DNA from: Stenotrophomonas aracearum
GTDB taxonomy: Bacteria > Pseudomonadota > Gammaproteobacteria > Xanthomonadales > Xanthomonadaceae
NCBI RefSeq assembly: GCF_031834615.1
Contig: NZ_CP115543.1
Span: 2,801,001 to 2,865,000 of the forward strand
Direction: 5' to 3'
Length of the DNA: 64,000 bases
Part shown: positions 1-8,914 of the stretch, in pieces
How the letters are laid out: each line of letters starts with the position of its first letter
Numbering within the stretch: position 1 is the stretch's first letter
Notes under the pieces: generated by a model
Seen by the model: only the letters and a program-made list of their open reading frames with translations
Database searches by the model: none
Told to the model about the DNA's origin: nothing
Translations under genes and position numbers: made by a program

Positions 1-100
1 GAGCCTAACGGGAGATTTAAGGCGTGTCCCGTACCCCCCGCCCGCCGGCCCCACCCCAGGCAATGTCTCAGCCGAGGGCTGTTCGCCCAAATCCAACAGC

Positions 101-123
101 AGCCGGGCAAAGCCCGGCACCAC
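101..123 (-). repeat. SMAG-like palindrome
   Basis: Read on the minus strand this is a GTGG-headed hairpin whose arms are GCCGGGC and GCCCGGC around a TTT loop. It matches the other GTAG-headed palindromes of this window except for one head base. Nothing else is seen in bases 1-149. Confidence 0.55.
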
Positions 124-149
124 GCACCCCGTCGAATACCGCACCCAAA

Positions 150-176
150 CAAACAAAAACCCGCTTTCGCGGGTTC
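150..176 (-). terminator. intrinsic terminator of amiC
   Basis: On the minus strand, right after the amiC stop codon, AACCCGC and GCGGGTT pair around a GAAA loop. A T-rich tract (TTTTTGTTTGTTTGG) follows. The stem is 7 bp. It would end the tsaE-amiC transcript before any gene further downstream. Confidence 0.85.
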
Positions 177-1844
177 TTATTTACTACCCCCGGCAACCGT
201 GCCGGCGGCGTCTATTTCGGCCTGGGCGCGGGCCGCGTAAAGCGTGCCTGGCGGAGGCTGGCGGCTGAAGAACGTGTGTACGCCATCAAGAACCGCACCC
301 GCGATCTGGCGCTGGTAGGCCGGGTCCATCAGGCGGCGCTCTTCATCCGGATTCGAAATGAACGCCGTTTCCACCAGCATCGCCGGCATGTCCGACGTGC
401 GCAGCACCGCGAAGTTCGCGCGCTCGATGTTCGGCTTGTGGTTCTTGCCAATGCGCTTCAACCCACCCAGCACATGCCCCGCCGCATCTTCCGAGGCCTT
501 CATGTAACCGCTCTGCGCCAGGTCCAGCAGCACGTTGGCCAGCGTGCCCTCCGTCTGCTGCAGGCGCACGCCACCGACCAGATCCGCCGCGTTTTCCTTG
601 TCCGCCAGCCAGCGCGCACGCTGCGAAGACGCACCCTTCGTCGACAGCACATACACCGACGACCCCGTCGCCGCGCGGTTTTCCGCCGCGTCCGCGTGGA
701 TCGAAATGAAGATGTCCGCCTTCGCCGAACGCGCCTTCTGCGCACGCATCGGCAGCGGAATGAACACGTCCGTATCGCGGGTCAGGTACGCCTTCAGGCC
801 CGGCGTCGCATTGACCTGGCGCGCCAGCTCACGTGCCACCGCCAGCGTGATGTCCTTCTCCCGCTTCCCGGTCGGCCCCACCGCTCCCGGATCCTGGCCG
901 CCATGGCCCGGATCGATCGCCACCACCAGCGGGCGCATGCCCGACTGCATCTTTACCCGCGACGCATCGCTCGGCATCACCGGACGCGGCGGTACCACCG
1001 TCGTCTGCACCGGCGTCGGCGCAGGCTGCGCCGGTGCCACTGCCGCCGTCGGCTGCCCGGCCAGGATCGCCGCCGGCGACGCCGCATTGCTGGCCGCGTT
1101 CGCGGTTCCGGCTGCGGCCACATTGGTCGTAGTTACTGCGGTCGGCGCTGCCGGCGTCGGCACCGCCGTCGCCGCACTCGCACTCGCCTGCTGGCGAACC
1201 GTAGCAGTCAGCAGCGCCGCCGCGCGGGCCGCATCGGCACGCGCCTGCGCCTGCGCCTGCGCGGCTTCCGCCGGCGTCGGCGGCAAGGTACGGGTCGTTT
1301 GGACAACCGGCGCCGGCGTCGGCTGCGCGGCCACCGGCGTAGACGCGGTCTGGGAGGTTGCCGGCGTGGTCGTTCCAGGCGCGGACGCAACCGGCGCACT
1401 CGCTACGGGCGCCTTGGCCACGCTGGCCGGCGCATCGCCCGGCCACTCGATCACCAGCCGCGAATCCTGGCCCTGCTTCACCATCTGCGGCTTGAACGGC
1501 GCCACCGACTCGGCCAGGTCGAATACGACCCGGAACGTGCCCGGCACCGGCTGCCCGGTACGCACCGCCGTGACCACGCCCGTGGGCGCAGGCAGCTTCA
1601 GGTTGCGCACCGCGCTCGAATCCGGGAAATCCACCACCAGCCGGTTCGGACCGGACAGGCTCAGCGTCTTGTAACCGCCGCTGCCGGCCAGCGCGATCTC
1701 CGCGCGGGTGCCGGTCGAACCGGTCTCCAGCGCAACCTGACGGACCTCGCCAGCCCACGACATCGCGCTCGCCAGACAGAGTCCGACGGCGGCAAAGAGG
1801 GCGGTGAGTGGTTTCCCCATTGGCATGGCTGAGGATTCAATCAC
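177..1844 (-). CDS. amiC: N-acetylmuramoyl-L-alanine amidase (AmiC type)
   Basis: This is a periplasmic zinc amidase that cleaves the bond between N-acetylmuramic acid and L-alanine in peptidoglycan during septum splitting. The 555-aa product has a signal peptide (about residues 1-31, ending in SWA) and an N-terminal AMIN domain (about 35-130). A long Ala/Pro/Thr-rich linker (about 140-295) precedes an Amidase_3 domain (about 305-525). Expected zinc and catalytic motifs are visible: DPGHGG near residue 313, KREKD just after it, SIHAD near 382 and LVETAFISN near 493. The linker is longer than in the E. coli homologue. An alternative start is the MPMG methionine six codons in. It lies downstream of tsaE with a 64-bp gap, a common arrangement in this family of bacteria. 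Confidence 0.95.
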   Translation of the reverse strand: MIESSAMPMGKPLTALFAAVGLCLASAMSWAGEVRQVALETGSTGTRAEIALAGSGGYKTLSLSGPNRLVVDFPDSSAVRNLKLPAPTGVVTAVRTGQPVPGTFRVVFDLAESVAPFKPQMVKQGQDSRLVIEWPGDAPASVAKAPVASAPVASAPGTTTPATSQTASTPVAAQPTPAPVVQTTRTLPPTPAEAAQAQAQARADAARAAALLTATVRQQASASAATAVPTPAAPTAVTTTNVAAAGTANAASNAASPAAILAGQPTAAVAPAQPAPTPVQTTVVPPRPVMPSDASRVKMQSGMRPLVVAIDPGHGGQDPGAVGPTGKREKDITLAVARELARQVNATPGLKAYLTRDTDVFIPLPMRAQKARSAKADIFISIHADAAENRAATGSSVYVLSTKGASSQRARWLADKENAADLVGGVRLQQTEGTLANVLLDLAQSGYMKASEDAAGHVLGGLKRIGKNHKPNIERANFAVLRTSDMPAMLVETAFISNPDEERRLMDPAYQRQIAGAVLDGVHTFFSRQPPPGTLYAARAQAEIDAAGTVAGGSK

Positions 1845-1908
1845 CGCGCTGAACGAAATGCAACCGCTTTTTCCTTAATAATCCGTAACCTGGGGGTCTT
1901 TCCTACTG

Positions 1909-2397
1909 TCAGCCCACAGATAGGGCCTGCAAGTCGCCCCCTTGCGGCAGCCGTTCCAGCCATTCATGTCCGGCCGCACTGACCCCGGAGAGCCGCGCGC
2001 GACGGCCCTGCCCCTCGATTTCCAGCGCCACGATCAGGTCGGTCGCCGGCAGCGCACCGGCGCCGCGCTCGGGCCACTCCACCAGCCACAGCGACGCGCT
2101 GCCCTCGTCCAGCCCCAGGAAATCCAGCTCCTCGGCCTGGCCGATCCGGTACAGGTCCAGGTGCCAGGCCTCGTGCCCGTCGGCCAGCGGGTAGCGCTCC
2201 ACCAGCGTGTAGGTCGGGCTGCGGATGCCGCCCTCTACCCCCAGTGCGCGCAACAGCGCCCGCGCCAGTGTCGACTTGCCGGCACCCAGGTCGCCCTGCA
2301 GCTGCACCACCGCATGCGGCGGGCGGGTCGCGGCCAGCCATTGACCCAGCAGGTCGGTGTCCTGCGGTTCGGCCAGGAAGAAATCGATCATGGGCAT
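1909..2397 (-). CDS. tsaE: tRNA threonylcarbamoyladenosine biosynthesis ATPase TsaE
   Basis: TsaE is the P-loop ATPase that works with TsaB and TsaD to make t6A37 in ANN-decoding tRNAs. The 162-aa product shows the Walker A motif GAGKST within GDLGAGKSTLARALL (about residues 35-50). TYTLVERYP and HLDLYRI, both typical of the family, follow. The ATG at 2397 shares its A with the stop codon of nnrD (TGATG), which argues for translational coupling. A GTG one codon earlier and an ATG two codons later are also possible starts. The length is normal for TsaE. Confidence 0.95.
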   Translation of the reverse strand: MPMIDFFLAEPQDTDLLGQWLAATRPPHAVVQLQGDLGAGKSTLARALLRALGVEGGIRSPTYTLVERYPLADGHEAWHLDLYRIGQAEELDFLGLDEGSASLWLVEWPERGAGALPATDLIVALEIEGQGRRARLSGVSAAGHEWLERLPQGGDLQALSVG

Positions 2398-3239
2398 CAC
2401 GGTTCCGGATTCGCCCGCCGGCGCAGCGGCACCAGCAGGTCGGTGGGGAGCAGGCCACGCTGGCCGTCGCGGGCCGCGTCGTCGCCGGCCAGGGCATGCA
2501 GCAGCGCGCCGCCGCTGGCGGCGTCGAACGCGTCCAGGCCCTGCGCACGCAGCGCCGCGATGATGCCGGTAAGCAGGTCGCCCATGCCGCCCACGGCCAT
2601 GCCGGGGTTGCCTGCAGCGATGCGCCTGGGCCGCCCGTGCGGCGCGGCCACGAGTGTTCCGGCGCCCTTGAGCACCACCACCGCGCTGAAGCGTGCCGCC
2701 AGCGCGGTAACGGCGGCAACGCGGTCAGCCTGCACGGTAGCGGTGTCGGTTTCGAGCAGGCGCGCGGCTTCGCCCGGGTGCGGGGTCAGGATCGCGTCGC
2801 GCAGCGGCTGCGGATGGGCAGCCAGCAGGTTAAGCGCGTCGGCGTCGATCACCAGCGGCTTGCCGCAGCCCAGCACCTGGCGCCACAGCTCACGCGCCCA
2901 GTCGTCCTGGCCCAGTCCGGGGCCGATCGCCACCACCGAGGCGCGCTTCAGCAACGACGGCAGGTCACTGCTGTCTTCCACCGCGTGCACCATCGCTTCC
3001 GGCAAGCGGCTGAGCAGGGGCGCGATGTGCTGTGGCTGGGTGGCCACACTCACCAGCCCGGCACCGGCACGCAGCGCCGATTCGGCCGCCAGCATCACCG
3101 CACCGCCGCTGCCCGCATTGCCGCCCACGCACAGCACATGGCCGTTGCGGCCCTTGTGGCTGTCCACGGGCCGTGGCGGCAGCAGCGGCACCAGGCGCTG
3201 CGCTTCCCACAGGTCATACGGTTCAGCAAGCTCGGACAT
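2397..3239 (-). CDS. nnrD: ADP/ATP-dependent NAD(P)H-hydrate dehydratase (YjeF C-terminal domain)
   Basis: This enzyme repairs hydrated NADH and NADPH (NADHX, NADPHX) using a ribokinase-like fold. The 280-aa protein is the stand-alone carbohydrate-kinase domain without the N-terminal NAXE epimerase domain found in fused YjeF proteins. Family motifs are visible: GHVLCVGGNAGSGGA near residue 32, GPGLGQDDWA, TPHPGEAARLL, VVLKGAGT and AAGNPGMAVGGMGDLLTG near the C-terminal third. It heads the minus-strand unit nnrD-tsaE-amiC and is divergent from queG, with only 23 bp between the two start codons. Their promoters must therefore overlap the other gene's 5' region. Confidence 0.92.
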   Translation of the reverse strand: MSELAEPYDLWEAQRLVPLLPPRPVDSHKGRNGHVLCVGGNAGSGGAVMLAAESALRAGAGLVSVATQPQHIAPLLSRLPEAMVHAVEDSSDLPSLLKRASVVAIGPGLGQDDWARELWRQVLGCGKPLVIDADALNLLAAHPQPLRDAILTPHPGEAARLLETDTATVQADRVAAVTALAARFSAVVVLKGAGTLVAAPHGRPRRIAAGNPGMAVGGMGDLLTGIIAALRAQGLDAFDAASGGALLHALAGDDAARDGQRGLLPTDLLVPLRRRANPEP

Positions 3240-3262
3240 GCCGGGATTCTATACTTGTCGCC

Positions 3263-4351
3263 ATGTCCGCGGTTCCCCTGCCCACGCCCGTCCACCTGCC
3301 ACGCGCTGCCGAGCGCGTGCGCGCACTCGCGCGCGAACACGGGTTCCAGCGCTGCGGCATCGCCGGCATCGAACTGGGCGAGGACGAAGCACACCTGGCC
3401 GACTGGCTCGGCAAAGGCCTGTACGGCACCATGGAGTGGATGGCACGCCATGGCACCCTGCGTGCACGCCCGGCCGAACTGCTGCCCGGCACCGTGCGCG
3501 TGATCTCGGTGGGCATGGATTACGGCCACAAGGACGACACCCAGGCCTGGGACACCCTGCACGACGGCGACCGCGCCTACGTGGCGCGCTACGCGCTGGG
3601 CCGCGATTACCACAAGCTGATGCGCAACCGCCTGCAGAAGTTCGCCGACGCGCTCGCAGCGGAGATCGGCGCGTTCGGCTACCGGGTATTCGTCGATTCC
3701 GCGCCGGTGCTTGAGCGCGCCCTGGCGCGCAACGCCGGACTGGGCTGGATCGGCAAGCACACCTGCCTGATCGACCGCCACGGCGGCTCGTGGTTCTTCC
3801 TGGGCGAGATCTACATCGACCTGCCGCTGCCGGTGGACACACCGGCCACCGCGCACTGCGGCACCTGCACACGCTGCATCGACGTGTGCCCGACCCAGGC
3901 CATCATCGCGCCGCAGCGACTCGACGCGCGGCGCTGCATTTCCTACCTGACCATCGAACACGACGGCGCCATTCCCGAAGACATGCGCGTGCCGATGGGC
4001 AACCGCATCTACGGCTGCGACGACTGCCAGCTGGTCTGTCCCTGGAACAAGTTCGCGCGGCGCACCGACGAGCCGGATTTCCGTGCGCGCAATGATCTGG
4101 ATACGGCCACCCTGGCCCAGCTGTTCGCGTGGGAGGAAGACGAATTCCTGCGCCGCACCGAAGGCAGCCCGATCCGGCGCAGCGGCCATGAGCGCTGGCT
4201 GCGCAATATCGCGGTGGCGCTGGGCAACGCGCCCGGCCATGCCGATACCCTGGCCGCGCTGCAGTCGCGCGTGGAACACCCCTCCGCGCTGGTGCGCGAG
4301 CATGTGCAATGGGCGCTGCAGCAGCACGTCACGCGCGGCAACGCCGGCTGA
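3263..4351 (+). CDS. queG: epoxyqueuosine reductase QueG
   Basis: QueG catalyses the last step of queuosine synthesis, reduction of epoxyqueuosine in tRNA, using cobalamin and two [4Fe-4S] clusters. The 362-aa product carries both ferredoxin-type motifs: CGTCTRCIDVCPTQAI (about residues 199-214) and CDDCQLVCPWN (about 252-262). Upstream lie ERALARNAGLGWIGKH and SWFFLGEI, which are typical of QueG. A HEAT-like C-terminal tail contains RNIAVALGNAP. I chose the ATG at 3263 because it gives the usual length and sits just past the divergent nnrD start. The reading frame is open further upstream but crosses nnrD. Confidence 0.95.
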   Translation: MSAVPLPTPVHLPRAAERVRALAREHGFQRCGIAGIELGEDEAHLADWLGKGLYGTMEWMARHGTLRARPAELLPGTVRVISVGMDYGHKDDTQAWDTLHDGDRAYVARYALGRDYHKLMRNRLQKFADALAAEIGAFGYRVFVDSAPVLERALARNAGLGWIGKHTCLIDRHGGSWFFLGEIYIDLPLPVDTPATAHCGTCTRCIDVCPTQAIIAPQRLDARRCISYLTIEHDGAIPEDMRVPMGNRIYGCDDCQLVCPWNKFARRTDEPDFRARNDLDTATLAQLFAWEEDEFLRRTEGSPIRRSGHERWLRNIAVALGNAPGHADTLAALQSRVEHPSALVREHVQWALQQHVTRGNAG

Positions 4352-4418
4352 CCGCCGCCTGCACGCCGCGCGCCCGGGCGTGCGACCATGGACGCCCGTT
4401 CGTACCGTTTGACCCGTC

Positions 4419-5759
4419 ATGGACCGTAGCGCGCAGATCCTCACGCCCAGCCAGCTCAACATCCTGGCCCGCGACCTGCTGGAAGGCGCGTTCCCGTCGG
4501 TGTGGGTGGAAGCCGAGCTGGGCAGCGTGACCCGCCCCGCCTCCGGCCACATGTATTTCACCCTGAAGGACGCGCGCGCGCAGATCCGCGCGGCCCTGTT
4601 CAAGCCCAAAAGCCAGTGGCTGAAATTCGTGCCGCGCGAAGGCATGCGCGTGCTTGCGCGCGGCCGCCTGACGCTTTACGAAGCACGCGGCGAGTACCAG
4701 ATGGTGCTCGACCACATGGAAGAAGCCGGCGAAGGCGCACTGCGCCGTGCCTATGAGCAGCTCAAGGCGCGGCTGGACGCCGAAGGCCTGTTCGCGCCCG
4801 AACGCAAGCGCGCCCTACCCGCCCACGTGCGCCGGCTGGCGGTGATCACCTCGCCCACCGGCGCGGCCGTGCGCGACGTACTCAGCGTGCTGGAACGACG
4901 CTTCCCGCTGCTGGAAGTCGACCTGCTGCCCAGCCTGGTGCAGGGCGACAGCGCCGCCGCGCAGATCACCGCGCTGCTGCGCAGTGCCGACGCCAGCGGC
5001 CGCTACGACGTGATCCTGTTGACCCGCGGCGGCGGCTCGATGGAAGACCTGTGGGCCTTCAACGACGAGCAGCTGGCCCGCGCAATCGCCGCCAGCACCA
5101 CGCCGGTGGTGTCGGCGGTGGGCCACGAAACCGACTTCAGCCTGGCCGATTTCGCCGCCGACCTGCGCGCACCGACGCCGTCGGTGGCGGCCGAACTGCT
5201 GGTGCCCGACCAGCGCGACCTGCAGCTGCGCCTGCGCCGCCAGGCGGCACGATTGGTGCAACTGCAACGGCACGGGCTGGGCCAGGCCATGCAGCGCGCC
5301 GACCGCGCCCTGCTGCGGCTCAACGCGCAGAGCCCGCAGAACCGCCTGCAGTTGCTGCAGCGTCGCCAGCAGGACCTGGCGCGGCGGTTGGCCGGCATCT
5401 GGCAGCAACAGCACGAACGCCGCCTGGCGCGCCTGCGGCATGCCGCCGTCGTGTTGCGCAACGGCCACCCGCAACGACAGCTGGATGCCTTGGGACAGCG
5501 CCTGCAGCGCGCCCTGCCGCGCGTGGAAGCGGCGATGGCGCGGCAGCTGCAGCGCGACACCCTGCGTCTGCGCGCGTTGGCGCGTTCGATGGAAGCGGTG
5601 AGCCCGCTGGCGACGGTGGCGCGCGGCTACGCGATTCTTACGCGGGAAGACGACGGCCGGTTGGTGCGGTCGCCGTTGGATGTGGCGCCCGGAGATGCGT
5701 TGAAGGCGCGCGTGCAGGACGGGGTGATCGACGTGGTGGTGGCGGACCGGGACATGTGA
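4419..5759 (+). CDS. xseA: exodeoxyribonuclease VII large subunit
   Basis: XseA is the nuclease subunit of exonuclease VII, which degrades single-stranded DNA to oligonucleotides in the cytoplasm together with XseB. The 446-aa product has an N-terminal OB-fold (about residues 10-105; LTPSQLN at the start, [10 protein letters not shown]) and a catalytic domain starting near [14 protein letters not shown]. The signature [14 protein letters not shown] appears near residue 205, followed by [29 protein letters not shown]. The C-terminal half is a long Gln/Arg/Leu-rich coiled coil, as in the family. It follows queG by 67 bp on the same strand. No xseB is present in the window. Confidence 0.95.
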   Translation: MDRSAQILTPSQLNILARDLLEGAFPSVWVEAELGSVTRPASGHMYFTLKDARAQIRAALFKPKSQWLKFVPREGMRVLARGRLTLYEARGEYQMVLDHMEEAGEGALRRAYEQLKARLDAEGLFAPERKRALPAHVRRLAVITSPTGAAVRDVLSVLERRFPLLEVDLLPSLVQGDSAAAQITALLRSADASGRYDVILLTRGGGSMEDLWAFNDEQLARAIAASTTPVVSAVGHETDFSLADFAADLRAPTPSVAAELLVPDQRDLQLRLRRQAARLVQLQRHGLGQAMQRADRALLRLNAQSPQNRLQLLQRRQQDLARRLAGIWQQQHERRLARLRHAAVVLRNGHPQRQLDALGQRLQRALPRVEAAMARQLQRDTLRLRALARSMEAVSPLATVARGYAILTREDDGRLVRSPLDVAPGDALKARVQDGVIDVVVADRDM

Positions 5760-5772
5760 ATCGCCCGGATGC

Positions 5773-5948
5773 GTAGGGACACGCCATGCGTGTCCGCTCT
5801 TCGTTCAGGCATCATGAACACCTGACGCGCGCTTCGTTCGGGGTTAAACGCCGGCCAAAATGTTGCCGACGATTGGGAATCGTCTACGGATGCTCGAGCC
5901 GCGCTGCGCGCGGTTGACACGCATGGCGTGTCACTACGAATTGTTACG
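5773..5948. repeat. composite SMAG element (two inverted GTAG palindromes and spacer)
   Basis: A GTAG-headed palindrome at 5773-5795 and an inverted copy at 5915-5937 share the core GACACGCCATGCGTGTC. A 119-bp spacer separates them. The right half is preceded by GCCGCGCTGCGCGCGG and followed by GAATTGTTACG. The same layout and flanking words recur at 25985-26161. It lies between the convergent ends of xseA and the M48 gene. Confidence 0.75.
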
Positions 5949-5968
5949 GGCTGGCGGGAAGATGGCGT

Positions 5969-6886
5969 TCAACGCATCGCCGTTGATCCGCCTGCCGTTT
6001 CACAGAACCGTTGGCGGTACTCCATTGCCTTTGGCATCAATGCCTGCAGGTTCTGGATGCGCGTGCCGGGGTTGGGATGCGTGGACGAGAACTCCAGCGG
6101 CGCCTGGCCGCCGCTGGCCTGGCCCATGCGCTCCCACAGCGGTATCGCTTCGCGCGGGTCGAAACAGGCGGCCGCCGCCAGCATCAGGCCTACCTCGTCG
6201 GCCTGGGTTTCATGGCTGCGCGCGTACGGCAACAGATACCCATAGCCCATCGCCGACATCACCATCTGCTGCTGCCCCGGGTCCATGCCACTGGCCGCAC
6301 CGGCCATCTGCCCGATCTGGGTGAGCTTCTGCTGGGCCATGCGCTGGGCGCCGTGGCGCAGCAGTGCGTGCGCGATTTCATGGCCCATCACCACTGCCAT
6401 CGCGTCCTGGGTCTGCGCTACCGGGACCAGCCCGGTGTACACCGCCATCTTGCCGCCGGGCAGGCAGAACGCGTTGGCCTGGTCGGACTGGATGACGTTG
6501 ACTTCCCACTGGAAATCACGCGAGAAATGCGCCGGCTTCAACCCGTGCTCCTCGGCCAGCGAGGTTTCCACCACGTCGACCTTGCGGATCAGGCGTTCGG
6601 CAATGGCGCGGACGTCGCGCGAGACCTGCGCGTTGGGATCCAGCGGGCGCTCCTGCTGGAGTATCTCCTGATAGGCCTGCAGGCCCATCGCCATTTCCTG
6701 GTCGGCATCGAGCGAGCTGTCGATCAACACGCTTTCGCCGGTATACGGGTCCACGCTGCGGTTGGAGAACCAGTAGAACGCGGCATAGCCGGCGAACGCC
6801 AGCAGGACCCACCAGCGGATGTTGCCGAACAAACCCGGGCGCCGCGCCCGTTGCTGCTGCTGACCGCCGAAGGGATCGCTGCGCAT
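5969..6886 (-). CDS. M48 family zinc metalloprotease, membrane-anchored
   Basis: This is a 305-aa peptidase of the M48 (Oma1/HtpX/BepA-like) group, probably acting in envelope protein quality control. One membrane segment (about residues 24-42, WWVLLAFAGYAAFYWF) follows a short basic, Gln-rich N-terminus. The zinc motif HEIAH lies in MGHEIAHALLRHG near residue 170. A glutamate ligand is likely in ETQADEVGLML near 230. CLPGGKMAVYTGLV just upstream of HEIAH is typical of M48 proteins. There is no C-terminal TPR domain, so it is not BepA-like in full. It is transcribed alone, with a 50-bp gap from the minus-strand gene upstream. Confidence 0.88.
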   Translation of the reverse strand: MRSDPFGGQQQQRARRPGLFGNIRWWVLLAFAGYAAFYWFSNRSVDPYTGESVLIDSSLDADQEMAMGLQAYQEILQQERPLDPNAQVSRDVRAIAERLIRKVDVVETSLAEEHGLKPAHFSRDFQWEVNVIQSDQANAFCLPGGKMAVYTGLVPVAQTQDAMAVVMGHEIAHALLRHGAQRMAQQKLTQIGQMAGAASGMDPGQQQMVMSAMGYGYLLPYARSHETQADEVGLMLAAAACFDPREAIPLWERMGQASGGQAPLEFSSTHPNPGTRIQNLQALMPKAMEYRQRFCETAGGSTAMR

Positions 6887-6936
6887 GCTGGTGGTTCCTG
6901 AGGGTTGAGGGAAATGCTACCGCCAAATCCGCCCGG

Positions 6937-8832
6937 TCAGATACCCCGGACCAGGCGGAACCCGATCCTGGCGCTGGTCGTGTCCGAATCCTGTGATTGT
7001 CGCCACGCGGCCCGGGTCTGCTCCGGCGCATTGGCCCAGTTGCCGCCCCGGATCACCCGCTGCCGGCAGCCCGGGTTGAACCAGGCCAGGCCATCGGCCG
7101 GCGCCCGCCGGTAGCTGGCATGCCAGCAATCGGCCACCCACTCGCTGAGGTTGCCGGCCATGTCGTGCAGGCCCCAGGCGTTGGGCTCGAAGGTGGCCAC
7201 CGGGGCCGGGCCCCACCAGCCGTCGCCATAGCCGACGAAGGCATTGAACCAGCGCCGGCCGGACGGCGAGACGTCTTCGCCGCCGGTGAAGTTGCCCGAC
7301 AGCGGCGGCGGCGTGCCCTCGTTGCCCCACGGATACCGGCCGCTGGTGCCGGCGCGCATGGCGTATTCGAATTCGGCTTCGCTGGGCAGGCGGTAGGAGC
7401 GCCCGGTCTGCTCGGACAGCCACATCGCATAGTGTTCGGCATCACGCACGCTGACGTGCATCACCGGCGAATTGGCGATGGCCGGGGTGCCGTCGTAGCC
7501 CGAGCGCCAGTCCACGCCGCTGCTGCGGGTGAAGTTGCCGCTGCGCTCGTCGTAGATGATCGAATGGCCGCGCCGGGTAGCACGCGGGCGGGCGTTGCTG
7601 GCCTGGACGTAGCGGCGGTAGTCGGCCACGGTGACTTCGGTGATCGCCATCGCGAAGCCGCGCTCGAAGCGCACGTAATGCGCGGGCTTTTCCGCATCGC
7701 TGGCGCCCAGCTCGCTGTCGCCGGCGCCCATCTGGAAGCCGCCGTGCGGCACCACGATCATCTGTGGACCGCGGCCGCCATCGCGCAGCGCGTCGCTGAA
7801 CACCTGGCGTGGGCGGAAACTGCCGTAATGGGTGGCCAGCTCGATGCGCTCGCGCAGCTGCGCCACCACCGGGTCGCCCGGCATCGCGATGCGCAGCGCG
7901 TCCTCCAGCTTCTCGCGCGCCGGCTTGAGCCCCTGCGGGGTAGCCAGGTCACGCAGCCCCTGGTCGCGCAGGCGGACCAGGGTCTGGGCACGGATCGATT
8001 CGATCCGCTCGAAGGCGTCGTCGATGGTCGGCGCCGAGTCGCGCACTTTGGCCGCTTCGGCCAGCCAGGTGCCAGCGGCGGTGAAGTCGGCGCTGCGCGC
8101 GGCCGCTTCGGCGCGCCGGATCAACGCGCTTTCGGCCGCCGCCAGGCCCTGCCGCGCCCGCGGGCTGTCGGCCTGCAGCGCCAGCGCCTCGCGGAAGTTG
8201 GGAATGGCACCGTCGCCATCTTCACCGACCCGGCCGGCACGCAGGTCGTCTTCACCCGCACGGTTGTAGGCGATCACCCGCTGCGCGAGTTCCACCCGGG
8301 ACTGCAGCTGCCGCACCTTGGGATCGTCCGGCGCCACGGTCAGCAGGACCAGCGCCATCTCGCCCGCTTCCGCCACCGCCTCGCGCTGCTTCAGCGGGCG
8401 CTCCAGCAGGGCCGAAGCGTCACCGAGCAGGCGCTGGCGGGCCTTGGCCAGCCCAGCCTGGGCCTGGCGGTCCTTCGGGTCGCGCTCGAGCAGCGCCAGC
8501 CAGATCGGGATGGCGTCGGCAGCCGTCGCATACAGCCGGTCTCCGGCCAGGGCCTTGTTCGCATCCCGCCGCGCCTGGGCCACGCCGTCGTCGGCAATGA
8601 CCACCGCTGGCGGCTGCCAGCGCTGCGCAGTCTCGGCGGCGTCTTCCCCGCCGATGGTGACCTGGGCCGGCGCCGGGGCGGCGCGTTTGGCCGGTTTGGC
8701 CGGCGCTTTCTGCTTCGCCGGCTCGGCCTGGCGCGCCGTTGGCGGCGTCGGGGCAGGCGTGTCGGGCGAGCACGCGGTCGTGGCCAGCAGCAGCGCGGCC
8801 AGCAACAACGGGGCGGGGCCTGGAATACGCAA
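6937..8832 (-). CDS. FGE/SUMF1-fold lipoprotein lacking the catalytic cysteines
   Basis: The 631-aa product begins with a lipoprotein-like signal (hydrophobic stretch ending in LATTAC, Cys at about residue 21) and an Ala/Pro/Lys-rich linker. A repeat-rich helical middle (about 80-330; phrases such as RQAQAGLAKARQRLL and SPRARQGLAAAESALI) suggests TPR-like repeats. The C-terminal third is a formylglycine-generating-enzyme/sulfatase-modifying-factor domain (about 350-630; GGFQMGAGDSELGASDAEKP, RLPSEAEFEYAMRAGTSG, YPWGNEG, NAWGLHDMAGNLSEWVADCW). The closing RGGNWANAPEQTRAAWRQS...IGFRLVRG lacks the two cysteines that true FGE uses. Sulfatase activation is therefore unlikely; a binding or structural role is the better inference. 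Confidence 0.85.
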   Translation of the reverse strand: MRIPGPAPLLLAALLLATTACSPDTPAPTPPTARQAEPAKQKAPAKPAKRAAPAPAQVTIGGEDAAETAQRWQPPAVVIADDGVAQARRDANKALAGDRLYATAADAIPIWLALLERDPKDRQAQAGLAKARQRLLGDASALLERPLKQREAVAEAGEMALVLLTVAPDDPKVRQLQSRVELAQRVIAYNRAGEDDLRAGRVGEDGDGAIPNFREALALQADSPRARQGLAAAESALIRRAEAAARSADFTAAGTWLAEAAKVRDSAPTIDDAFERIESIRAQTLVRLRDQGLRDLATPQGLKPAREKLEDALRIAMPGDPVVAQLRERIELATHYGSFRPRQVFSDALRDGGRGPQMIVVPHGGFQMGAGDSELGASDAEKPAHYVRFERGFAMAITEVTVADYRRYVQASNARPRATRRGHSIIYDERSGNFTRSSGVDWRSGYDGTPAIANSPVMHVSVRDAEHYAMWLSEQTGRSYRLPSEAEFEYAMRAGTSGRYPWGNEGTPPPLSGNFTGGEDVSPSGRRWFNAFVGYGDGWWGPAPVATFEPNAWGLHDMAGNLSEWVADCWHASYRRAPADGLAWFNPGCRQRVIRGGNWANAPEQTRAAWRQSQDSDTTSARIGFRLVRGI

Positions 8833-8914
8833 TTCGGGATCCTTCGGCGGGGCAGGTTCGACGTTAGGCTATTCTCCCTCACCTGAGCAAACCTGCAGTA
8901 GACGGAACCCCTAC

